DNA of 64,000 nucleotides from Dromiciops gliroides. Lineage: Eukaryota; Chordata; Mammalia; Microbiotheria; Microbiotheriidae. A program made the translations under genes and the position numbers. A model generated the notes under the pieces. It ran no database searches. It was not told the origin of the DNA and worked only from the letters and a program-made list of their open reading frames with translations. The stretch covers positions 2,536,889-2,600,888 of the forward strand of contig NC_057867.1 of the NCBI RefSeq assembly GCF_019393635.1. Direction: 5' to 3'. Positions within the stretch are counted from its first letter, which is position 1, and each line of letters opens with the position of its first letter. Of the stretch, positions 25,111 through 36,189 are shown piece after piece.

Positions 25111-26520
25111 AATAAAGCATCTTACTTTCCCTTCAGCAGTGAATGAAGTAAGTCCAGGTCTAGTCCTTTGATCCCAAGCCTACTGTGTGGCAGCCATTAA
25201 ACAAGGCGCTGAGAGCCCAGAGATGGCCTAACCCAGAGCACAGTGGCATGGGCCTTGGATCTGGAAGCAGAAGACCCCAGTTTATTTACCATGACCACTT
25301 GGGGGTTGTGGTAGGAAGACAGGGCAAAGGCAAGAACCTAGGGGCCCACCAGAGGGAGGGAGAGAGAGAACACAGTAAGCTGGGCAAGCTATACAGCCAA
25401 CCTCTGGGACAAGTCATTTTCCCTCCTCTAGGCCTTAGTTCCTTCATCTGCAAAATGAGGGGGTTAGACCAACTGATCTCTAGGGTCCTTTTCATCTTGG
25501 AACAGATGTTCCCATGAAAGCCCACATGCTCCAGTGGCACCTCAGAAATGTGACCAGGGAAGAGGGGCCTTAGGGTTCACCCTAGCCCTGCTCTTTGTGT
25601 GGAGCCCCCACAGAGGACCTATGGGAGGATATTGCAAGAGTTGCTCAGGATGGCTTGAAATCTGCACCCTCAAAGGAAATATCCACATCCAGGAATCCCA
25701 GAAGACTTTGCTGCCCATTCCAAGTGTTCACAAGTGGAGGGGCTGCTCTCTCCCACTTGAGATTTCCAAGCGAAGGCTGATGATTACCTGAAAAAGATGG
25801 TGAAGAAATGGAACTTCAGGTTCAGGTCGGGTTGGACCAGCCAGCAGCTGCCGACCAGGCCCCGTGCCCTATGGGAAATGAAAGGCCTCCTCCCGGGATC
25901 ACCCCACTCCTTTGGGTTCTAATCTTAAAATGCAAATGCCGCTGGAAAAGGCAGCCAGCCCGTCAGCCACACTTGGCCCCTCATCCCTTCAACAAATATG
26001 TATTGAGCAGCTTTTTCTATGATTGAACCGTGTCTGAGGGGTCCTGAGGGAGCTCAGAGTCTGGAGAGGACCGGAAGGCACACAGATGAAAATGACCAGG
26101 ATGTTCCTGTCATGTAAAGGATGCCACAGGATAGGATGCAGTTCCTGCTAGAGCAAGCAGAGCAGGTGAAGGAGAGAGAAGTCACCAGAGGCGGCAGGAC
26201 CCCAGGTGGGCTTTTGAAGCCTGTGGAGGCTGGGGAGTCTGGAGTGGGGAAGGTATTCCAGGTGGGAGGAATGGAAATAGCAAAGGACCAGAGGCAGGAA
26301 ACGACACAAAGCCTGTTCCAGAAAAAGTGAAAATCCCAGTCTGTCCGGAGTTTCCTGTTGGAGAAAGGCTGCTGAGAATCCTTAGTTTGAGCCCATAGCC
26401 AACAAGGAGCCATTGGAGAGTTTCTCACCAGGGAACGACATGATGAAAGTGAAAGATGTGAGGGAAATGAATCTTCCGAACATGTTTCAGAGCCTCTGGA
26501 TGAGAGAGGAAAAGCCTGAA

Positions 26521-26549
<29 letters not shown>

Positions 26550-26551
<2 letters not shown>

Positions 26552-26782
26552 CAACTCAAATTCCTAGAACACTTTAAGATTTGCAAAAGACTCATTGTCC
26601 TCATGACTTCCCTGGGAAGTAGGTGCTATTGGAAATCCCCATTTTACAGCTGAGAAAACCGAGGCAGGCAGTGTTAAATACCTTACAAGGCTGCACAGCC
26701 AGGAAGTACCTGTGTCAGTTTGGAGCTCAGGTCTCCTTGGCTGCGCATCCAGCTCTCTGGGCCCTGTGGTGCCACCTCATTG
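26550..26782 (-). repeat. MIR-type CORE-SINE
   Basis: Antisense MIR order, from agaacactttaagatttgca to a ccattttacagctgagaaaa block and a gtggtgccacct end. Confidence 0.6.
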
Positions 26783-28067
26783 ACTCTCAGCTAGTGCCAT
26801 AGTTCAAGTAAGAGGCAGTTAGAGTGGAAAGGAAGGCGTGGGTTAGAGGTGACATTACAAAGTCACTCTAAGACTCTGGAGGAACTGGGTATTTGGTCAG
26901 TCCAAGGTGAGGGGGCAGGGAAGAGCCAAGGATGACTGAAGCTTTGAGCCTGAGGAGGAGGTGCCCGAAAGAGAAAGACAAAGCTTGTTGGATTGACTGG
27001 CATCTGGAGGACAAGAGCTTTGGAAGGACTCCAAGTGTCAAATGCATGGGGGTGGGGGCCACCAGGCATGGGACAAGGGCAAAGGCTGGAGGGTCTGGAG
27101 AATGAGAGACCTCTGGAAGGAGGAGAGAGGCAGGGGCTGGATCCCCTGTGTTGGGACTATGATGAACGGGAGGAAATGGGGGCTTGTTTGGGAGAAGAAG
27201 AGGAGAGCCATTCAGGAAGGAGTCTGGAGGTTGGATTTGTTAGAGCAGAAAGGCATGGCCCAGTCAGAAGGGAAGGCTCCAAGATGCCAAATTGGGCAGG
27301 GACGAAGAAGGGAGCACGTAGGGGGCCGAGAAGAGATAGCATGCGATGGGGCCAGAGCACAGACACAGACGGAGTCTTAGAAGGATCCAGGGCTCCCCTC
27401 GCCACTCTAGACTTGGAGAGAAGGATGAGCTTCCAGGCTGAGAAGAGCAGGCTAGCTGAGGAAAGCCAGGCCAACTGACCCCGATCCGATCTTCTTAGGG
27501 AGGGAGAAATCAAGGTCATTCCCCAAGAGGGAGAGCAAGTGGGCCACGGCCCGCAGGCTTGAGGAAAGCCATAGCACACTGGGATGACCAAGGAAAGCGG
27601 AAGAGATTCAGCATGGCCCCCGTGGGAAGGCAGCTAGGGACGCCCCAGGGACAGAAGAAAAGGCCAGGAGCCTTAGACAGGAACTAGTTCAACCCCCTCC
27701 CATTTTACAGATGGAGCAAGTAAGGCTCAGAGAGGGAAAATAACTTGCCTGAGGACACACAGCCTGGCTCATTACACTAAGACAGAGCACCCATCGTCCA
27801 GGGAAGCAACTCCTGTAAATACAGGACTTGGTCATTGGCCCAAGTGAAGAGCCAAGAAAGAGAGTTCTCGCCACCATCAAATGGCTGTCAGGTGGGGTTT
27901 TGTTCATGGAAATGACACATGAGAAGATATGCCCAAAGGACCATGGAGCCCCCAGGACCCATCTTCCCCTATCGGAACAGGAAGCTCCCCACATTCCAAG
28001 GGTTTAATCTGGCTTTTCTCTTGGTCTCAGCCTTGAGCTCAGGACAGAGCTTGGCTGATAAGAAATG

Positions 28068-28115
28068 CTCACTCACTCACTCACTCACTCACTCACTCAC
28101 TCACCGACTCACTCA
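28068..28115 (+). repeat. (CTCA)n microsatellite
   Basis: About ten actc units with one cgac interruption. Confidence 0.93.
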
Positions 28116-28247
28116 TATACCGTGAGCCATGAATCCAGACCACATGGATCTGCTCCTTGGGGATCAGAAGGCCAAGGCAAGGAGGAATGTAGCACTAAAG
28201 GCCAGCCTTGCCAAGGGGCCCAGGGGCCAACCAAAAGCAAATGGACT

Positions 28248-28404
28248 AGGAGTAGCTAGGTGGTGCAGTGGTTAAAGCACTGGCCCTGGGTTCAGGAGGA
28301 CCTGAGTTCAAATTCGGCCTCAGACACTTGACACTTAGCTGCGTGACCCTGGGCAAGTCACTTGGCCCTCATTGCCCCACAAAAAAACCCAAAAAACAAA
28401 CAAT
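28248..28404 (+). repeat. WSINE1-like SINE
   Basis: Perfect 15-bp duplication aaaagcaaatggact at 28233-28247 and 28405-28419. Confidence 0.92.
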
Positions 28405-30042
28405 AAAAGCAAATGGACTGGCAGAAGTGGGAACTGGAGGGTCAGGAGGTGTGGGGGAGTCAGAGAGGCATTTCTGAGGTGAGGCCAAGCTCCAGGCTCG
28501 AGCTCTTATGGTCTCTGGGGTTGAGAAAAAGAGGAAAGGTCCCAGGCTCAGCAGCAGACTTCTGACAGGAAGGAAGGAAACAAGGAGGGGATAGATTCTG
28601 CCCAAGGAAAGGGTGGGCACATCAAGCACCTATCCCAGAGCAACCCAATGCGGCATATAGAGCGCAAGGGGGAAAACTGAGGACCAGAGAGAGGATGTGA
28701 CACCCAGGGTCACATAGAGAAATGTCAGAACCGGGACTCAAACCCGAGTCTCATGATTCCGCACTGACCCTGAAGACAGTCATTTGCACTATTTCTTCAT
28801 CAGCCTGAGGACAACCAAGGCCTGGAGGCCACAGGGCCAGGGACCGAGTCATGATTTAGAGATGGGCCATCTCGATCCCTGAATTAGTGACTACTGCCTC
28901 CCTCTGAGGGCTACAGACTTTGTGTTGATCCTGGGTAAGAGCCCACAGGGCCCTTGACCAGGACTTAGCCCCCTCCCAAACTATTCTCTCTCTGTGTCTC
29001 TGTCTTTCTCTCTCTTTGTGTGTCTCTCTCCTGTTCTCTGTCTCTGTCTGTCTTTCTCTGTTGCTCTCCTGAGATCTGGGACAAGAGCTAAATAAAGCAG
29101 AAAAGATAAGTCTGTGAGGGGTCCCTCTGGGTTGCACATTCTGGGGCTCACTCTAGCCATCTTGGACCCAACCAGCCTTTAATTAAGTCTGAGAGTTGGG
29201 CAAACGCTCTCTGCAAACAGCAATAAAGCAGGCAGGCCCACTCAGTAGCAGGCTTGGTTCCAAAGGCCACCGTGAGCCCGGCCTGGCTGTTTGGGTGACC
29301 CCCTTGGCCCCACCCCCTTCCAGGGCCCCCGTGCTCCCTCTAAGCTGCTGACAAGCTGACCTTAAGACATGCCACAGGCTGGGGATTATGCCCATTCTCG
29401 GTGCCTTATCCCAGTGTCCCAAAGACACCTGGGTACCTCCCCCTTCTCCTTCTGTCTGTCAGAGTTAAAGAAATCAGGTTAGGCCTGAATCACCAGAGGT
29501 CCTTGGCACCTCTGGCCTGAAACCCTGCAAAAGTCATTCCATTCCATCTGTAAATGGAAAAGAATCCTTCAGTGTTGAGAACAGTATCAGGAAGCTTCCT
29601 AGAACCCCAAAACATCCTTCTGGGATCATAGGAGCCAGCCAGACCTCAGAGATGACCTCCTCCAGCCCTGCCATTCTACAGATGGGGAAACTGAATTTGC
29701 AGACAGGTGGCAAATAGCAGAGGGGAGCTTGCTGCCCAGGCCCTTTGGGTGCAGCGAGCAGCTCTGGACTCCAAGGGGTGGGGAGGGGCTTGGCTGGATT
29801 TGTTTCCCATTAGCAGAGCCGCAGCCAGAGACAGAATAGGAAAGGCTTGGGGCCAGGGGCCTTTCCTTCCCACTTCCAGGACTCAGTCCTTGCTGGGGAA
29901 GCTAGGCCTCCCAGGAGGCCAAGGGAGGCCCAGGCCGGCACTACTGCAGGCAGCCTCATCAGACACCATCAAGGTCATTGGCCCCTTTGCCTTCCCCCCT
30001 CCCTATTCCATTCCTTCTGCCTTCAGGATGGCACGCAGCCCC

Positions 30043-31101
30043 CTACCTGCAGCTACTCTCCTCGGGCCGGGATACTAGTTCTAGGGAGGAGACTGCACGG
30101 GCTTGCTTTGGCTTCCTGAAACAGAGCTGCTGCAGCTGTCGCCGGTATTTGTCCCCCGTGAGGAGGTAGAGCACAGGATCCAGGCAACTGTTGGCACTGG
30201 CCAGCGGGCGGGTCACCTTGTAGGTGATATTGACGATGCCCAGCGTCTGACAATCCGCCTCCAAGAGGCGAGCCACATAGTAGATGGTGCGGGTGATATG
30301 GAAGGGCACAAAGCAGATGGCAAAGACGGTCAGGACCACAGCGATGGTGCGCAGGGAGCGGAGGCGGGCGGAGGACTGAGCAGAGCCAGGCAGCGGCCTC
30401 CACAGTCGCCGGGCCATGAGGCCATAGCACACCAGGATGACCAGAAAGGGGATCCCGAAGAGCAGAACCATGACTGCAGAACTGAAATGGACATAGTGGT
30501 CAAAGGCCTCAGGCTTGGTGGTGTCATGACACAGGGTGGTGGCCCCGCGAGTGCTGGTGGTGACGAAGAAGAGGTTGGGCACCAGGCAGGCAGCCACAGT
30601 CAGCCAGACGGCCAGGCAGATGAGGCTGGCGATGTGCGGGCGGCCCCAGCGCAGGGCCCGCAGTGGGTGGCAGATGCCCATGTAGCGGTGCACGCTGATA
30701 CAGGTCAGAAACAGGACACTGCTATATAAGTTCCAATAGAAGAGGAAACGGATGAACTTACAGAAGCCAGTCCCGAAAGGCCAATCGTTGCGAGCCGCGT
30801 AGTAATAGATGAGGGTGGGCAGTGAGAGCACGTAGAGGGTGTCGGACAGCGCCAGGTGGAACATGTAGGTGGCCGTGGCATCCCAGGGGTGGAGGCGGAA
30901 GAGAAAAAGGAACAAGGTAGGGATATTGAGGCTCAGACCCAGTACGAAGACCACAGCGTAGCTCACTGGGAGCAGGATGAACTTGAATTCCTCATCAAAC
31001 CAGCAGTCCACCTCCATGTCACCACTGCCAGGGCCCGGTCCCGTAGTCGGGCCAGGGGATGGGCCAGGGGAGCCAAGCACCAAGGTGTCTATGCTGGCCA
31101 T
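30043..31101 (-). CDS. P2RY4: P2Y purinoceptor 4 (UTP/ATP receptor)
   Basis: This is an intronless class A GPCR of the plasma membrane that couples extracellular UTP (and, depending on species, ATP) to Gq/phospholipase C. The single frame encodes 352 aa. Seven membrane segments lie at about 41-67, 78-100, 115-139, 156-178, 206-229, 251-275 and 287-313. Cysteines 114 and 191 would form the conserved loop disulfide. HRY at 138-140 replaces DRY, and DPVLY at 308-312 is the NPxxY equivalent. FHITR in segment 6 and KVTRP in segment 7 are the usual P2Y nucleotide-contact blocks. Sequence from CWFDEEFKFILLPVSY onward is almost that of human P2RY4. The N-terminus (11-27) is Pro/Gly-rich. The tail stops after EESSCR, 13 residues short of the human length (365, from memory), where human has a Trp codon. 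Start is the first ATG, giving MAS as in human. Confidence 0.97.
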   Translation of the reverse strand: MASIDTLVLGSPGPSPGPTTGPGPGSGDMEVDCWFDEEFKFILLPVSYAVVFVLGLSLNIPTLFLFLFRLHPWDATATYMFHLALSDTLYVLSLPTLIYYYAARNDWPFGTGFCKFIRFLFYWNLYSSVLFLTCISVHRYMGICHPLRALRWGRPHIASLICLAVWLTVAACLVPNLFFVTTSTRGATTLCHDTTKPEAFDHYVHFSSAVMVLLFGIPFLVILVCYGLMARRLWRPLPGSAQSSARLRSLRTIAVVLTVFAICFVPFHITRTIYYVARLLEADCQTLGIVNITYKVTRPLASANSCLDPVLYLLTGDKYRRQLQQLCFRKPKQARAVSSLELVSRPEESSCR

Positions 31102-32221
31102 GGCCTAGAGAGAAATGGAGCGTACCTCACAGGAGGGCACAGCGGGGTCCTGGGCCTAGGAATGTCCTGCTGATTTCCCAAACCTCAGGAGACAGGGAGA
31201 TCAGAAGGCAGGAGAGCCAACTCAGCAGAGCAGGAAAGGTGCGGAAGGCGTGCCAGAGACTTGGTGGCCTACAGTGGCCTCTGCCCTTCCGAGTATGAAA
31301 GGACGACCCGAGCAGAACCCAGGCTTCCTGACTCCCTGCCAAGAGAGGAGAGGGTGAGGCAGAGTTCACCACTCCTATCTCAGCAGCTCCTGTCTCTGCT
31401 TCCCAGGCCCAGGTAGACTGGTGCCTGTCTGAGGAGACCTGAGTCTTCTTCCCAGCCCTGTTGCCTATCTCTAATCACAACGTCAGAGAGAAGGGGTGGG
31501 GTGGGGATAGGGGTGGGGGGCTTCCTAGGGAGCCCGAGACTCACCCTAGCCAAGGGCCTTGCCACCTGGTCCCCTGGGAGCTGAGTTCAGGTGCCTCTGA
31601 CCACCTCCCCTCTGTGCCCGCAGGCATATCTGGAGGGCGGGGCAGAGGGTGAGGCCTGTTCCTCCTCCCATCCCATCCCATCCCAGCCCAGCCTGGTGGA
31701 GAAGCTCATAGGATGGGAGATCCTCACATCTAGCTGGAAGGAACATTGGCCACTATCTATCTACAGAGGAGGAAAGTTGAAGGCCCCGCAGGCTGGGTGC
31801 TTCGCCCAAGTCACACAGACAATAGGTGCCTTCTGTCCTGCTTCTCTTGGGGTCACAGGCCTCAATGCCCTGTTCTGGGAGCTGGGACGAGGGGAGAGAA
31901 TCCCCTCTTGGTCGGCCCTGTGCCCCTGGCAGAGGAGGGGGGGAGTGGGGAGAGGGGTAGTCTTTGGGAATTGGGAAAGGAAGGGAAGTCAGGGGAATTT
32001 TGAGCTGGGGTCCCAGACCCCAGGAAGACTTTGCTGATAGCTGTCAAACTGGTCCCTGGAGGTAGGAGGAAGGGGAAGGCTTGAAGCTAAGCCCGGCCTA
32101 GTGGGCGTGGGGCCCTCTTGGCTCAGACAGGGAGACCCACAATTGGCTTGTGGAAATGGGGGGGGGGGTCACAATTCCCTCAGAAGGCAGGAAATCTGGT
32201 CCAAGGAAGCCCTCCTATTTC

Positions 32222-32377
32222 TTTCTTTCTTTTCTTTTTTTTTTTTTTTTGGTGAGGCAACTGGGGTTAAGTGACTTGCCCAGGGTCACACAGCTAGTAA
32301 GTGGCCGGATTTGAACTCAGGTACTCCTGACTCCAGGGCCAGTGCTCCACCTAGCACTGCACCACCTAGCTGCCCCT
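32222..32377 (-). repeat. WSINE1-like SINE
   Basis: Reverse orientation with perfect 14-bp duplication agccctcctatttc at 32208-32221 and 32378-32391. About nine bases of the body are missing after cagctagtaagtg. Confidence 0.92.
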
Positions 32378-32494
32378 AGCCCTCCTATTTCACAGAGGGG
32401 AAGGAGGAACTCCAGTAGGCTCTGGCCTGTTCCCTGAAGTATCTCCAGCTCTCAGCTTCCAGGGCTGAGAGCTCAGGCTTGCTGAGCCTTTCAC

Positions 32495-32989
32495 TCCCAA
32501 CACACTCACACATGCACATGTGCACACACACGTGCACATGCACTGACAGGCACGTGCACACACTCAGTCAAATGCACACACGTATACACATTCACATATA
32601 CACTTAAATGCACAAACACACAAACTCACAAACACATTGACATACATGTGCTTCATGACACACAGAAACACAGTGCTAACATATACATACACCCAGTCCC
32701 ACACTCATGTACTCACATATGCTCATACAATAATATACAGGGACATACACACTCATGTACTCACCCAGGTACATTTACACAGTCATACAATCACACGCTC
32801 ACACTTGTACACCCAGTCACATTCATACATAAACATGCACTCACACCCTGATGTACACACACCAGCACACACGGCACACTCAGACACACCAACAGATGTG
32901 CACACACACACACTCATGTAGACAAATATACCATCATACTTACGTACACACTAACACTGACACACATGTGCAGACACACTCACACATAT

Positions 32990-33024
<35 letters not shown>

Positions 33025-33050
33025 AACACTCACTCACACATTCAGCCACA
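32495..33050 (+). repeat. Interrupted CA-rich repeat, about 550 bases
   Basis: Words such as cacaca, cactca, catacac and tcacac are mixed throughout, ending in an almost pure (ca)n block near 32990-33020. It probably grew from a CA microsatellite. Confidence 0.9.
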
Positions 33051-34261
33051 TAGAACAAAGGCCAAGTTCCTGGTGTGACCCAGCTCCCCCAGCCCAGCTT
33101 GGTCTCCACTCCCTAGAGGCTGCTGCTGCTGCCATCTAGTGGAGCCTTCATGAACTGGCTTCCTCTCTCCCCATTCTTTTCTCCCGGCCCATACTCCCTT
33201 CTCAGCTGCCATATGCGCCAATAATAATTCATGTGTTGTGAGACCCTTCATGTGTGGCGTGAGGAGCGTAGTGTGTAGCTTGGAGAGAGGCAGGATAGAC
33301 ATCTGCAGCCTCTTCTCCCACCCCAGCCCAACTTTCTCCAAGGGAGACATTAATTCCTGCTAGAAGGGGAAGCGGGAGGTTGGGGTCAGAAGCTTGGCCA
33401 CTCTACTTTTCTCAGAGAGAGGGGGCACTGGGCTAGAATTAGAGCTGTCTGCTCCTCTGAGTCTTGTTAGTCTAGAGGATGTCTAGATTTGGGGGTTCAA
33501 GCTAACTTCTGATCACTGTTTTATTCATGGGAGGACAGGACCCCAAGCTTTTATCCAAGGTTTTATCCCTTTCCCACCAAATATCAGTTCCACAATGAGC
33601 AGACAAAGTAGATAGTCAAGAGACTCATTTATCTGATTTGAATAGCAAAAACCAGAAATCAGAGATGTTATAGACAGGAGACTCTTTCATGTCACCCCAG
33701 GGAAACTCCCCAAAGTCTCTAATGTAGCAAGCTGGGAATAGGGACATGCTAGAGGCTGCCCGCTCCTCTCATGTCAGTTTCTTCCCAGAGGCTTTTCCTT
33801 CAGTGACAGGAAGTGTGTGTGGGGGGGGACTGCGTCCATCTTCTCTCTCCAAGATGCAAGCCGGAAGAGCCTGGAGCCACTGAAGAGGCTCAAAGAGAGT
33901 GTAGAGACTTGAAAACACTCTCACCAACTCAGGCTCAGAACATTGATCTCCACCAGTGAGGAAAGAGTCCCATGCTAATAGGTTTGGGGACTAGCATGGT
34001 AAGGTTGACAAAGCATTTTCCTTACAACAAACCCACGAGGGAGACTGTGTAAGTACATTTTGCAGATGAGAGAACTGAGGAACATGGAGACAGGGTCTGT
34101 CTGTTACCCTCAACCTGGTTTTGTCTGTCAGCTGAGAAGGTTTCCTGGGATGTGGCCACTGCACATGCTCCAGCTCCTTGGAGTCACCAGAGGTGGACTT
34201 TTCAATAGTCAGGCCTCATACCAGAGGCACTAATCCTCCATGAACAGCCCATAGCAGCCAT

Positions 34262-34599
34262 CATTTAATATAGAGATCTTACTGCTAGATACATAGCCCA
34301 AAGGTGGAAGCAAAAATATTAACAGTAGCACTTTTGTGGCAGCAAGAAACCAGATACAAAGTAGATGCCCATTGACTAGGGAGAGGGCACACATGCTGTG
34401 GTATGTGAATATAATGTAATTTTACTGAGCCCTAAGAAACATATGAATATAAAGAATTTAAAGAAGCATGGGAAGTTGCATGAACTAATGAAGAGTTAAA
34501 TAAGCAGAGCCTGAGGAATAACATACAAAATGAGTATAACAATGGAAATGGAAAGAACATAAAAACAAAGCCAAATTTTTGGTAATTAAAATGATCAGT
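34262..34599 (+). repeat. L1 3' end fragment, part 1
   Basis: agtagatgcccattgactag, then a gaagcatgggaagttgcatg block, as in the L1 3' end at 4030. It continues at 34913-35070 after two SINEs. Confidence 0.6.
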
Positions 34600-34745
34600 G
34601 GGCAGCTAGGTGGTGTAGTAGATAGAGCACAGGCCCTGGATTCAGGAGGACCTGAGTTCAAATCTGACCTCAGACACTTGACACTAGCTGTGTGACCCTG
34701 GGCAAGTCACTTAACCCAAATTGCCTCACCAAAAAAAAAAAAAAA
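34600..34745 (+). repeat. WSINE1-like SINE, first of a tandem pair
   Basis: Head gggcagctaggtggtgtagt, full body (one short deletion near 34682) and an A tail. It is inserted in an L1 3' end. Confidence 0.9.
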
Positions 34746-34752
34746 AGACATT

Positions 34753-34912
34753 GGGGCAGCTAGGTGGTGCAGTAGATAGAGCACTGGCCTTGGATTCAGG
34801 AGTACCTGAGTTCAAATCGGGCCTCAGACACTTAACACTTACTAGCTGTGTGACCCTGGGCAAGTCACTTAACCCCAATTGCCCTGCAAAAACAAAAACA
34901 AAAACAAAAAAA
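34753..34912 (+). repeat. WSINE1-like SINE, second of a tandem pair
   Basis: Same orientation, starting 8 bases after the A tail of the first copy. The word gatcagt flanks the pair (about 34593 and 34913), so the second copy probably landed in the tail of the first. Confidence 0.9.
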
Positions 34913-35070
34913 GATCAGTTTGGGCCCCAGAAAGGAGATGAGGAAGCATCTCCTTCCTTGAAGTAGAGAGGTGGGATGCTATGGGTACAGAATGTTGTCT
35001 ACACTGTCAAACATAGTCACTGTGTTCATTGATTTTGCTGAACTCTTTCCCTTTGTTACAATGGAGACCT
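34913..35070 (+). repeat. L1 3' end fragment, part 2
   Basis: Text ending gttcattgattttgctgaac matches the 3' UTR part of the L1 copy at 4030-4620 and continues the fragment interrupted at 34599. Confidence 0.5.
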
Positions 35071-35759
35071 TATTTGGGGGTAGGCACCTCTATCTGTAAA
35101 TGACTCTGATGAAAAAAGAATAGCTTAGCAGAAAGCCAAAGATAGCAAAAATATTTGGGGAAAAAGAAGAGGATCAAAGAGTGTCTAGGACCATTGAATG
35201 AGAAGATGGGACAGGATAGAAGATGACAGAGATAAGGAAGAGCTTTCAAGTCTTCTGTTGCTTCTATTTTCTCTGCCAAGCAAAAAGATCTTTGGACTGG
35301 AAAGGACAGAACAAAAAGAGCTAAGAGTTGATGTCCCAGATAAGCAAGGAAATAGTAGGAGGGCAATAAATTGCCTTTCATGAGCTCAAGTCCCTGGGCC
35401 CCGGGGAATGAAGGAAACAGCAGATGTGATTGCTGAGTGACTGTCAGTGATTTTTGAAGGACTGTGGGAAATGGGAGAGGTGTTGTAGGACCAGAGAAAG
35501 GCAAATGTAATCATTCTCAAAAAACAGAATCTATTGAAGCTGACAAAATATAGGCCAATGAGCTTGACTTCAGTTGCTGGTAAAATGATTGCTTGTGTTG
35601 TTACAAGTAGTGAATATTTTTAAAAGGAAGCAGTGATCACAAAGAGCTAGCATGAACATATCATGCCATACTAAGCTTATTTCCATTATTTGCCAGGCCT
35701 AATTGCCTGGAATATAATGGAAACGCTAGTGGACCTCAATTTTCTTTTCTGTTTTTTTA

Positions 35760-36180
35760 ACTACTACCAAATCACCATAACAATTACTACTTTATAATAT
35801 AGTTTGAGGTCTGAGAGAGCTATGCCCTCTTTTTATTTCTTTTTTTCCCCATGCTTTCCCTTGATTCTATACTTTTTGTTCCTCTAAATGAATTGTGTTA
35901 TTATTTTATCTGACTTTAAAGTTTGGAAGTTTGATTAGCATACCACAAAAACTAAACATGAATTTAGGCACTATTGTCATTTTTTAATTATATTGGCATG
36001 GTCCAACCATGAGCAATGAGCATCCATCCAATTGCTTATCTTTCTGCATTTCTGTAAAGAGTGTTTTTCATTTGTATTCATATAAATCTTGAGTATGTCT
36101 CAGTAGGTTGATTCTGAGATAGTTCATATATTTCCTGGTTATTTTGAATGGGATTTCCCTTTCTACAGTTTCCTCCTGGT
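35760..36180 (-). repeat. L1 ORF2-region fragment
   Basis: Antisense L1 text: gagagctatgccctcttttt, cctctaaatgaattgtgtta, gaagtttgattagcatacca, catgagcaatgagcatccat. It carries no usable frame. Confidence 0.65.
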
Positions 36181-36189
36181 TTTTTGTTC

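Larger units (their letters stand above)
16891..30042. other. Gene-free region between AWAT1 and P2RY4
   Basis: No exon recognised in about 13 kb. It holds SINEs, MIR pieces, an L2 tail, a long CT tract and GA-rich stretches (listed separately). 22440-23800, 24000-25100 and 27700-30040 contain unique-looking sequence that I cannot assign. Part of 29400-30040 may be P2RY4 3' UTR. Confidence 0.55.

Noticed and set aside
26993-27591. Frames of 112-161 codons on both strands
   Set aside because: They fall in old repeat-like sequence, with overlapping frames on both strands and no domain.
30103-30729. Plus-strand open frame of 208 codons
   Set aside because: It is antisense to P2RY4. The minus-strand protein matches a known receptor over its full length, and this frame is its shadow.
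32637-33078. His/Thr-rich frames
   Set aside because: They are translations of the interrupted CA repeat.
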